Source: Corylus avellana (lineage: Eukaryota > Streptophyta > Magnoliopsida > Fagales > Betulaceae). From it: a DNA stretch of 64,000 bases. The notes beneath the pieces were generated by a model that saw only the letters and a program-made list of their open reading frames with translations, ran no database searches and was not told where the DNA came from. The translations under genes and the position numbers were made by a program. Of this stretch, positions 22,201 to 34,200 are shown one piece after another. Each line of letters begins with the position of its first letter. The first letter of the stretch is position 1. The stretch spans positions 8,171,410-8,235,409 of the forward strand of contig NC_081549.1 of NCBI RefSeq assembly GCF_901000735.1. Reading direction: 5' to 3'.

Positions 22201-25200
22201 CCCCCCGAAAAAGGAACCTCCTTATCCCTGCAAAGAGGGCTCGACGGAGAGTCCACCTCCCACGGAACAGAGAAGGCCTCTTTGAGAATAGAAAGATGCG
22301 CCGAATCAGAAATCTCCGAAGACACAGTCGCACCCAGACAGGCTTCAGGCACCGAAGAAAAAGAAACCTCCCAGTCCCTGCGCCACGGGCTCACTGGTAA
22401 AACCTCCGCAGAATGGATAGAAACAGCCCCCTGAGAGGACCCATCACCGGCAGACCCAACAATCTCGCCCAAAACTTGCACCGGAGAGAGAGAGAACTCT
22501 GCCGGGGAAGACCCATCGTCGGAATCCAAACCGGTAACCTGCAAACTCAAAGAAGACCTAGCCAACGGTTCCAAAACCTCTTCAGAGACCAGAGGAATCC
22601 CCGGAGAAGGCACCAAAAGCGACGCACACGCAGAAACAGACTCCAAAGGTAAAGAAATCGAGACCAAATTTTGATTTGAGCCCAGCTCCGAACCCGGAAC
22701 CGAGTTTTGGACTGGATCCGAGAAATACGGATCCAAGAATAGAACCGGATCCAAATTTTGACCCAATTCCACTTCAGAGACCGACCCGGAAACGCAACCC
22801 AAAACAGAATTTGTTAGGCCCAAAAAAGGAACCCTTTTTCTCCTGCGAAAGGGCTTCGAGACAACCCCAGCGCGGACCCGGTCCAACTTATGTTGGATTT
22901 GCCCTAGAAGCCTCAACAACCCACTAATACCGATCTTACCCTTCTTCTTCTTCCTCGAACTCACTGACCCAGCCGCCTTCGCCAGAGGAGAAGGCAAGCT
23001 CTCCAACGCAGAGCAATCCACAGTAGAACGCAACCCCATACCGTCATACTCCGATTCCAAACAAGATGACCCCGGAAGCAAATCGAGAGACCTCGGGTAC
23101 TCAATTGCTCTCGCCTCGACGCCCGGAGAAGATCGAAGGACATCCACAAAAGACCTCTCGGAATCGACCCCCAAAGAAGGAACATCCATGCGAAACCCCA
23201 CCGAAGATGGAACCCCAAGCTCCGCCGTACTAGCCAACTTGAACTGGGCTGCCAACAGTTGCTGAAGCTCTCCCGCAAAACGCAGCCAGCCCCTCCCAAA
23301 GCGTCCCTCCGGAAGCCAAATGACTCCCTTACGACCACCCTCAGCCAACACCGATACCTCCAAGAACCTTCCGGCCTTATTACCTCCCCCGTGGACCATC
23401 GTGGCCTTATCATCCTCATAGTAAGATTTGGCGATTTCTTCCTTCACCTGTGCCTGAATCGCCGCTTCCACCGTTTCCACCAACCACGACGAACACTGAA
23501 TGCTCGCGAAAATATACTCCACGAAACCTTTTCTCCTTTCCTCCAGACGAAGGTTAGGACACCCAACCTTTGCCGAAAGGCAGAAGGTTTTAGCTTCAAA
23601 AGAGAAGCTGCGTTCCATAACAAGCGCGCCGAACCCTAACGCGCAGCACCAGCCGCGCCACCGCTCGCAGAAATTCAACTTTCAAAAATTCAAATTTTGA
23701 AATTCATCCGAATCTAGAGAGAGAGCATTTCTAGAGAACAGCTCCTAGTTCATTTATTGACTTAAGACCCCGTTTGATTTTTGTAGAAAACTTATTTAAA
23801 TTGAAAAAATCTTTCGGTGTAAAAAGTAAAAGCTTATGCTTTTCCGGAACTACCTCAATATGATATGTTTATTGGAGATTCTAAAATTTCAGCATGTAAT
23901 ATTCATTAACACTTCAATATCAATAGAATTCCTCAAGGCTATTAAGTTCTTCATGTCAAAAACAAAGAATTAAACAAAAAAAGGGGGGGAAGAACCATGC
24001 AATTATCCTATCTCAATATGCAAATAACAGCGTATGAAATTTTCATACCTTGACGTGTTGCTAAAAAGGCTAAGATTGGGTCTTTTTATGAGTTTTTAAA
24101 TGAAATTTGGGTATTTATAATTGGTCATAAAAATGTTGAGTTCATAAGGGCCAAACTTAAATTTTTATCCCCAATATAATATATATTTCTCACTATATAT
24201 ATATAAGTTTTGACTTAAAAAAAAAAAGGTTTTGAGAATTGGGGGTGGCCATGGCCCCTATGGGCCACCCCTGTATCTGTCCCTATTGATGATGATCTTG
24301 CGTTTGTTGTTTTTATTAATTTGGGTTAAATTCACTTTACCCTCTGAAGTTTCAGAGGTTTTTCAATTGGAACCCCAATGTTTAAAAATTTGCAATGTAC
24401 CCCCCTAATGTTTCAAAAATTTTCAATTCAAACCTCCCGTTACTAATTTTCGTCTAATTGGACGTAAATCATCTCACGTGCGTCTCACGTGGGATTTTGA
24501 TGCCCTCTATTCCAATTTTGCCGTCATTAAAACCTATGAAATTAGGTAATTACTCTCATTAAAAGATTTTAATGAAGGTAACTACGTAATTTCATAGGTT
24601 TTAATGAAGGCAAAATTGAAATAGAGGGCATTAAAATCCCACGCGAGACGCACGTGGGATGATTTCCGTCAAATTAGACGAAAATTAGTAACGGGGGGTC
24701 TGAATTAAATTTTTTTGAAACATTAGGGGGGTACATTGCCAATTTTTAAACATTGAAGTTCGAATTGAAAAACCCTTGAAACTTTAGGGGGGTAAAGTGA
24801 ATTTTCCCCTATTAATTTTTATTTGGATTCTCTTGAAGCTACCGAAGCATTTGTCATTTTAATTCTTTACTATTGCTATAAAACCTGGTCAAATCTTCAT
24901 ATATCCTGAATGCTGGGGTTTCATTTATTTAAAAATGCTTGGTGGCATTGTTGATGAAAAGCCAAAACCACTTTCAACCTAATGATTCTGGTATGTGGAT
25001 AGATATCTCTATATTCTTGATAAAAGCCATTGAGTATATAAATGATAAATATGATCAAATTTATATTTACTATGGCTATAGTGAGGATTTGACTGAGATA
25101 TAGGCAAGTGTCTTGATTTGTTGCTAGAACAAATGATATTTGAAATATCCGTCATTACTCTTGTATATCGTGATAAATCGACATTTTGACAGACAGTCGA

Positions 25201-28200
25201 AATCAGTAGCTAGTGGACATTTTCTCATATTTATTTACATTAAAAATGAGAAATTGTTTTTCTAGAATATACTTATAGTTTATGTTAATTTCTGTTCCTT
25301 TTGATCTACGTAATAAAATTTTAAGCTCACACTTCTATACAACCTGGTTGTGTTCAGATGGCCAGGTTAACATGAAATGGAAAATTCGGTGTACTGATGG
25401 GAGAGGAGACCATATAGCAAACACAACTATGTACATTGGCGGAACTGAATTTTAGGAGAGTGGAGACAAAATTAAAAAATAAATAAATTTGAGGGGTAAA
25501 CAATTAATTTTGAAGGGTCCATCTCATAAAAGAACTGGTATTCTGATTGCTATCTGTTCGCACCAATTTGTTTCTGTTATATATTTTTTTTATTTGGAGT
25601 AAGTCAAGCATGTACATGGTGAGGTGATAACTTTGGAACGCTCATCCACTTGCTCTACGGACTTCCCAAGTATTTCTTGAAAAATGTATCCACTTATTCG
25701 AACCATGTTATGTACATTTCATTTTTCTCAAAGTTCTCCTAGAAGGAATTTCATTAAATGCCAAAAGTTAGATTTTACAACTATTAACCAGGGGATATTG
25801 AGACTACTTTGGCACCAAATGGGTACAGAAAAATTACTTTCTTTTGTGATTTATTCTTTGCTTGGGTATTTGTGTCTTCTGCATCTTGTGCTGTTGTTTT
25901 GAGATGTACTCCCTATCTTGATTGCTTACCACCTTTTGTTTGGTGGCAGATTCATGCAGATGAGACTAAAAGCAGTCTCCAGTTTGCAAGCAGAGCTTTA
26001 CGTGTTACAAACTGTGCTCGTGTGAATGAGGTTTTGCGCTAATTTTGTTTGCATACTGCCATGATCTTTTTCATTTGCATTCTTTCTTGCAGTCAAGTTC
26101 AAATTTCCTTCAAGATGTTTTATAATACGGACTTACTTTGGGCTTTTGGCTGGTCTTTGCATGTTATACGTTGCTTTTTCTCTGCTTTTATTTCAACTTA
26201 GTTCATTGTTTCATGCCAGATTTTAACAGATGCTGCTTTGCTAAAGCGTCAAAGGAAAGAAATTGAGGAGCTTCGAGCCAAACTGCAGGTTTGTCCAATT
26301 GTTATAATAGGTTTAGGGATTTGAATGGAGTTACTTATGAAATGTTGGCCAGTTTAACGTTTGCCTTGTTTTTTTTGTTGTTGTTCTTTCTTTTCTTTTT
26401 TTTTTTTCTTTTTTGGGCTTCTATGTTTTAGGGTTCTCATTCAGAGCATTTAGAAGATGAGATCCTCAATCTGCGGAACACATTGCTACAGGTTTGACAA
26501 TGTCCATTTTATGATTTTTTATATCATTAGAATATGTGTGTCTCTTCTAAAAGCTGTGATGCTGGCCTGGCAGACTGAATTGGAGAGGGAGCGAATAGCT
26601 TTGGAATTGGTGGAGGAAAAGAAAGCCCAAGCTGAATGGGAGAAGAGGGTACAAGAGCAAGCCAAGAAAATTGAAAACTTAAGCTCAATGGTTTTGTATT
26701 CAACTAGGGATGAGAATCGTGACCGTAATAAAAAGGTTTGTACCATGATAAATTTTATGCATAGTTACATTTGTTCTATTGAAATATAAATAAATTACTG
26801 GTATTAGAAGTCATTTTGCCTTGTTATGCAGGCCATCAATTTTGAAGTTTTGATTTGTAGGCAATATAATTGAAAAATAATCCTTCTTCTCCCTAAACTC
26901 TCTCCTCTTGCCCTTGCTCTACTTTTTCTCTTTCCTCTAGCGGCGGCGCGTGTAGGCGCGTCCAGCTAGGGTTCGCCTTCCATTCGTCTTACCTGAGTGC
27001 GAGGTGGTGTGTTTTTGGCGTATTTTGGTTTAGTTCGGTCTTTTTCTGGTGAGCTCTGGTTTGGTTTTGGTTTTTCATTGCTGATTTCGCCTGGTGTTAG
27101 TCTCTGACCGTTGGTGGAGTGCCGATGTGGTGTTTTCTCTTGAGACTTGTTATGCGTTGCTGTTATGGAGCGCCGATTCTCCGTGGAAGCGAAAGCTTTC
27201 TTCTTTTCGGTGAAAGAAGGCAAGTTAGAGCTCCATTTGGAGGAAAGGAGGAAGGGTTTTGTTCAGTTTGTGTTTGTAGGGTTTCATTGTTCTGCCTGGT
27301 TGGTGGCTCCAGTGGAGGAGGCGTTGAAGTCTCCGGGGAAGGAGGATTTTGTCAAGTCTTTCCGGGAGGACGTGAAGGTGTTGTTTGTCCGTGGTGGCAG
27401 TAACAAGGCCGCCCGGTTTTTGGAGGTGGCTGTCTATGCAAAGGGTGGCGGAAAGGGATGATTTGGCTCCCTGAGGGTCGTGAAGGGCGGGGATGGAGGC
27501 GAGTAGCAGGTGAGCTTAGCAAGTTGGTGGCCTTTCTTGAACATTCGTCTGAATCAAGGCTGCTGTTGAGGGTTCTTCCGTGGGGAAGGAAGTGCAGATT
27601 TTTTCTGGTGGGCATTTTTTTGGGTCTAATCGTGCTGTGGGTGGGGATTCTCTGTCCTTCGCAAAGGCAGTGTGCGAGGTCTACGTTCATGATGTCAAGC
27701 CTTATGGGTCCCCGGTTCTGAAGGTTGAGCTGTGGGGGCTGGATCTGCTTCCAGTGGCATTGTGTAGAGATGTGGAAGATGGGAGAATGGTGGTGAACTG
27801 CTTTGATTTGGAGGAGCAATTGTCTAGGTCGACAGAGAAGAGGATGAAGCATGTCTGGACCCATAGTGGCGGCAAGGTTAGGAAGAAGAATAAGTTAGGG
27901 TTTTTTCGCATGTGGAAGAAGATTCTTGTGCTTATTAGGTCTACTTTGGATCGGGTTTCAGCTTCCAGGTTAAGATATTTTGGGCTGGGTTTGAAACCCA
28001 AATTCTNNNNNNNNNNNNNNNNNNNNNNNNNNNNNNNNNNNNNNNNNNNNNNNNNNNNNNNNNNNNNNNNNNNNNNNNNNNNNNNNNNNNNNNNNNNNNN
28101 NNNNNNTTTTCCTTCACCCTCCGGGTATACCACAGTTGGGACGTGGATATAGAGGAATAAATGGGAGTACCACTCTCTGTCATGCGAGGAAAAGGACGGC

Positions 28201-31200
28201 TAAGACTCCTACCCATCTCAGCCGCCCCATCGGGAAGGGAAGTAGTCGAGAGAGAAGTGCAGACCTGAGACGAGAGCAAAGAGGTATCATCAGGGGAATG
28301 AAGACCCAGCTCAGCCACCCTAAAGGTAGGCGAGATAGTAGAGCCTACTTGAACCTCCACCAGCACAGAGGGAACCGGAACAGGGTCCTTTCCCTTAGAA
28401 GACAAGGAAGAATCCTTCAACACCACCAGAGAGGGAGAGACAGCTCTCGGACCAAAGAACCCACGACGAATCAACCCTTTCGCCGGAGAAGAAGGGCGAA
28501 CAACCTGTTCCTCCCCCCCCGAAAAAGGAACCTCCTTATCCCTGCAAAGAGGGCTCGACGGAGAGTCCACCTCCCACGGAACAGAGAAGGCCTCTTTGAG
28601 AATAGAAAGATGCGCCGAATCAGAAATCTCCGAAGACACAGTCGCACCCAGACAGGCTTCAGGCACCGAAGAAAAAGAAACCTCCCAGTCCCTGCGCCAC
28701 GGGCTCACTGGTAAAACCTCCGCAGAATGGATAGAAACAGCCCCCTGAGAGGACCCATCACCGGCAGACCCAACAATCTCGCCCAAAACTTGCACCGGAG
28801 AGAGAGAGAACTCTGCCGGGGAAGACCCATCGTCGGAATCCAAACCGGTAACCTGCAAACTCAAAGAAGACCTAGCCAACGGTTCCAAAACCTCTTCAGA
28901 GACCAGAGGAATCCCCGGAGAAGGCACCAAAAGCGACGCACACGCAGAAACAGACTCCAAAGGTAAAGAAATCGAGACCAAATTTTGATTTGAGCCCAGC
29001 TCCGAACCCGGAACCGAGTTTTGGACTGGATCCGAGAAATACGGATCCAAGAATAGAACCGGATCCAAATTTTGACCCAATTCCACTTCAGAGACCGACC
29101 CGGAAACGCAACCCAAAACAGAATTTGTTAGGCCCAAAAAAGGAACCCTTTTTCTCCTGCGAAAGGGCTTCGAGACAACCCCAGCGCGGACCCGGTCCAA
29201 CTTATGTTGGATTTGCCCTAGAAGCCTCAACAACCCACTAATACCGATCTTACCCTTCTTCTTCTTCCTCGAACTCACTGACCCAGCCGCCTTCGCCAGA
29301 GGAGAAGGCAAGCTCTCCAACGCAGAGCAATCCACAGTAGAACGCAACCCCATACCGTCATACTCCGATTCCAAACAAGATGACCCCGGAAGCAAATCGA
29401 GAGACCTCGGGTACTCAATTGCTCTCGCCTCGACGCCCGGAGAAGATCGAAGGACATCCACAAAAGACCTCTCGGAATCGACCCCCAAAGAAGGAACATC
29501 CATGCGAAACCCCACCGAAGATGGAACCCCAAGCTCCGCCGTACTAGCCAACTTGAACTGGGCTGCCAACAGTTGCTGAAGCTCTCCCGCAAAACGCAGC
29601 CAGCCCCTCCCAAAGCGTCCCTCCGGAAGCCAAATGACTCCCTTACGACCACCCTCAGCCAACACCGATACCTCCAAGAACCTTCCGGCCTTATTACCTC
29701 CCCCGTGGACCATCGTGGCCTTATCATCCTCATAGTAAGATTTGGCGATTTCTTCCTTCACCTGTGCCTGAATCGCCGCTTCCACCGTTTCCACCAACCA
29801 CGACGAACACTGAATGCTCGCGAAAATATACTCCACGAAACCTTTTCTCCTTTCCTCCAGACGAAGGTTAGGACACCCAACCTTTGCCGAAAGGCAGAAG
29901 GTTTTAGCTTCAAAAGAGAAGCTGCGTTCCATAACAAGCGCGCCGAACCCTAACGCGCAGCACCAGCCGCGCCACCGCTCGCAGAAATTCAACTTTCAAA
30001 AATTCAAATTTTGAAATTCATCCGAATCTAGAGAGAGAGCATTTCTAGAGAACAGCTCCTAGTTCATTTATTGACTTAAGACCCCGTTTGATTTTTGTAG
30101 AAAACTTATTTAAATTGAAAAAATCTTTCGGTGTAAAAAGTAAAAGCTTATGCTTTTCCGGAACTACCTCAATATGATATGTTTATTGGAGATTCTAAAA
30201 TTTCAGCATGTAATATTCATTAACACTTCAATATCAATAGAATTCCTCAAGGCTATTAAGTTCTTCATGTCAAAAACAAAGAATTAAACAAAAAAAGGGG
30301 GGGAAGAACCATGCAATTATCCTATCTCAATATGCAAATAACAGCGTATGAAATTTTCATACCTTGACGTGTTGCTAAAAAGGCTAAGATTGGGTCTTTT
30401 TATGAGTTTTTAAATGAAATTTGGGTATTTATAATTGGTCATAAAAATGTTGAGTTCATAAGGGCCAAACTTAAATTTTTATCCCCAATATAATATATAT
30501 TTCTCACTATATATATATAAGTTTTGACTTAAAAAAAAAAAGGTTTTGAGAATTGGGGGTGGCCATGGCCCCTATGGGCCACCCCTGTATCTGTCCCTAT
30601 TGATGATGATCTTGCGTTTGTTGTTTTTATTAATTTGGGTTAAATTCACTTTACCCTCTGAAGTTTCAGAGGTTTTTCAATTGGAACCCCAATGTTTAAA
30701 AATTTGCAATGTACCCCCCTAATGTTTCAAAAATTTTCAATTCAAACCTCCCGTTACTAATTTTCGTCTAATTGGACGTAAATCATCTCACGTGCGTCTC
30801 ACGTGGGATTTTGATGCCCTCTATTCCAATTTTGCCGTCATTAAAACCTATGAAATTAGGTAATTACTCTCATTAAAAGATTTTAATGAAGGTAACTACG
30901 TAATTTCATAGGTTTTAATGAAGGCAAAATTGAAATAGAGGGCATTAAAATCCCACGCGAGACGCACGTGGGATGATTTCCGTCAAATTAGACGAAAATT
31001 AGTAACGGGGGGTCTGAATTAAATTTTTTTGAAACATTAGGGGGGTACATTGCCAATTTTTAAACATTGAAGTTCGAATTGAAAAACCCTTGAAACTTTA
31101 GGGGGGTAAAGTGAATTTTCCCCTATTAATTTTTATTTGGATTCTCTTGAAGCTACCGAAGCATTTGTCATTTTAATTCTTTACTATTGCTATAAAACCT

Positions 31201-34200
31201 GGTCAAATCTTCATATATCCTGAATGCTGGGGTTTCATTTATTTAAAAATGCTTGGTGGCATTGTTGATGAAAAGCCAAAACCACTTTCAACCTAATGAT
31301 TCTGGTATGTGGATAGATATCTCTATATTCTTGATAAAAGCCATTGAGTATATAAATGATAAATATGATCAAATTTATATTTACTATGGCTATAGTGAGG
31401 ATTTGACTGAGATATAGGCAAGTGTCTTGATTTGTTGCTAGAACAAATGATATTTGAAATATCCGTCATTACTCTTGTATATCGTGATAAATCGACATTT
31501 TGACAGACAGTCGAAATCAGTAGCTAGTGGACATTTTCTCATATTTATTTACATTAAAAATGAGAAATTGTTTTTCTAGAATATACTTATAGTTTATGTT
31601 AATTTCTGTTCCTTTTGATCTACGTAATAAAATTTTAAGCTCACACTTCTATACAACCTGGTTGTGTTCAGATGGCCAGGTTAACATGAAATGGAAAATT
31701 CGGTGTACTGATGGGAGAGGAGACCATATAGCAAACACAACTATGTACATTGGCGGAACTGAATTTTAGGAGAGTGGAGACAAAATTAAAAAATAAATAA
31801 ATTTGAGGGGTAAACAATTAATTTTGAAGGGTCCATCTCATAAAAGAACTAGTATTCTGATTGCTATCTGTTCGCACCAATTTGTTTCTGTTTTATATTT
31901 TTTTATTTGGAGTAAGTCAAACATGTACATGGTGAGGTGACATCTTTGGAACGCTCATCCACTTGCTCTACGGACTTCCAAGTATTTCTTGAAAAATGTA
32001 TCCACTTATTCGAACCATGTTATGTACATTTCATTTTTCTCAAAGTTTTCCGAGAAGGAATTTCATTAAATGCCAAAAGTTAGATTTTACGACTATCAAC
32101 CAGGGGATATTGAGACTACTTTGGCACCATATGGGCACAGAAAAATTACTTTCTTTTGTGATTTATTCTTTGCTTGGGTATTTGTGTCTTCAGCATCGTG
32201 TGCTGTTGTTTTGAGATGTACTCCCTATCTTGATTGCTTACCACCTTTTGTTTGGTGGCAGATTCATGCAGATGAGACTAAAAGCAGTCTCCAGTTTGCA
32301 AGCAGAGCTTTACGTGTTACAAACTGTGCTCGTGTGAATGAGGTTTTGCGCTAATTTTGTTTGCATGCTGCCATGATCTCTTTCATTTGCATTCTTTCTT
32401 GCAGTCAAGTTCAAATTTCCTTCAAGATGTTTTATAATACGGACTTACTTTGGGCTTTTGGCTGGTCTTTGCATGTTATACGTTGCTTTTTCTCTGCTTT
32501 TATTTCAACTTAGTTCATTGTTTCATGCCAGATTTTAACAGATGCTGCTTTGCTAAAGCGTCAAAGGAAAGAAATTGAGGAGCTTCGAGCCAAACTGCAG
32601 GTTTGTCCAATTGTTATAATAGGTTTAGGTATTTGAATGGAGTTACTTATGAAATGTAGGCCAGTTTAACATTTGCCTTGTTTTTGTTGTTGTTCTTTCT
32701 TTTTTTTTTTTTTTTTTTTTTTCTTTTTGGGCTTCTTTGTTTTAGGGTTCTCATTCAGAGCATTTAGAAGATGAGATCCTCAATTTGCGGAACACATTGC
32801 TACAGGTTTGACAATGTCCATTTTATGATTTTTTATATCATTAGAATATGTGTCTCTTCTAAAAGCTGTGATGCTGGCCTGGCAGACTGAATTGGAGAGG
32901 GAGCGAATAGCTTTGGAATTGGTGGAGGAAAAGAAAGCCCAAGCTGAATGGGAGAGGAGGGTACAAGAGCAAGCCAAGAAAATTGAAAACTTAAGCTCAA
33001 TGGTTTTGTATTCAACTAGGGATGAGAATCGTGACCGTAATAAAAAGGTTTGTACCATGATAAATTTTATGCATAGTTACATTTGTTCTATTGAAATATA
33101 AATAAACTACTGGTATTAGAAGTCATTTTGCCTTGTTATGCAGGCCATCAATTTTGAAGTTTTGATTTGTAGGCAATATAATTTAAAAATAATCCTTCTC
33201 CCTAAACTCTCTCCTCTTGCCCTTGCTCTACTTTTTCTCTTTCCTCTAGCGGGCGGCGCGTGTAGGCTTGTCCAGCTAGGGTTCGCCTTCCATTCGTCTT
33301 ACCTGAGTGCGAGGTGGTGTGTTTTTGGCGTATTTTGGTTCAGTTCGGTCTTTTCTGGTGAGCTTTGGTTTGGTTTTGGTTCGTCATTGCTGAGTTCGCC
33401 TGGTGTTAGTCTCCGACTGTTGGTGGAGTGCCTATGTGGTGTTTCCTCTCGAGACTTGTTATGCGTTGCTGTTATGGAGCGCCGATTCTCTGTGGAAGCT
33501 AAAGCTTTCTTCTTTTCGATGAAAAAGCCTTTCTTGAACATTCGTCTGGATCGAAGGCTGCTGTTGAGGGTTCTTCCGTGGGGAAGGAAGTGCAGATTTT
33601 TTCTGGTGGGCTTTTTTTTGGGGCTAATCGTGCTGTGGGTGGGGATTCTCTGTCCTTCGCAAAGGCGGTGCGCGAGGTCTACGTTCATGATGTCAAGCCT
33701 TATGGGTCGCCGGTTCTGAAGGTTGAGTTGTGGGGGCTGGATCTGCTTCCAGTGGCGTTGTGTAGAGATGTGGAAGATGGGAGAATGGCGGTGAACTGCT
33801 TTGATTCGGAGGAGCAATTGTCTAGGTTGACGGAGAAGAGGATGAAGCATGTCTAGACCCATAGCGGCGGCAAGGTTAGGAAGAAGAATAAGTTAGGGTT
33901 TTTTCGCATGTGGAAGAAGATTCTCGTGCTTATTAGGTCTACTTTGGATCGGGTTTCAGCTTTCAGGTTAAGATATTTTGGGCTGGGTTTGAAACCCAAA
34001 TTCTCTCTTGGGGTTAGATTGAAGACTGGTGGCAGCCAGGCTGGGCCTAAGCCCATGTTGAAGAAGACTTCTTTGTAGGATCACGCGGGTTCTAGGCTTT
34101 CATCCGGGATCTCGGATTTTGGCTCTTTGGTTATTGGGCACAGTTCTGGTCATGTTTCGGGTCTTGTTCCAAATCCGGGTTTGGATCCCGGTTCGGATTT

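Larger units (their letters stand above)
20878..24285. mobile_element. Non-autonomous hAT-like element carrying an L1 insertion, in intron 9
   Basis: The ends are TAGGGACGAAACCAGGA and, on the other strand, TAGGGACAGATACAGGG. The flanks are CTGATGAT (20870-20877) and TTGATGAT (24286-24293), an 8-bp duplication with one mismatch. Near the ends are GAGGGGGGCCAAAA and GGGGGTGGCCATGGCCCC, as in a common plant repeat type. There is no transposase; most of the interior is the L1 at 21252-23748. The family assignment rests on duplication length only. Confidence 0.55.
28107..34020. repeat. Second copy of the 21793-28006 block (offset about 6.31 kb)
   Basis: 28107-31850 equals 21793-25536 at every place I compared (LINE ORF1, foldback MITE, intron). 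From about 31850 onward, differences appear at a few per cent: substitutions, small indels, and one loss of about 315 bp in the LINE. The block includes kinesin exons 10-13. Either two haplotypes were placed in tandem or a recent tandem duplication occurred. Confidence 0.9.

Noticed and set aside
21774..22400. Arg-rich ORF of 208 aa on the plus strand (and its copy at 28136-28714)
   Set aside because: It is the antisense shadow of LINE ORF1; the biased composition follows from the Ser/Pro-rich codons on the other strand.
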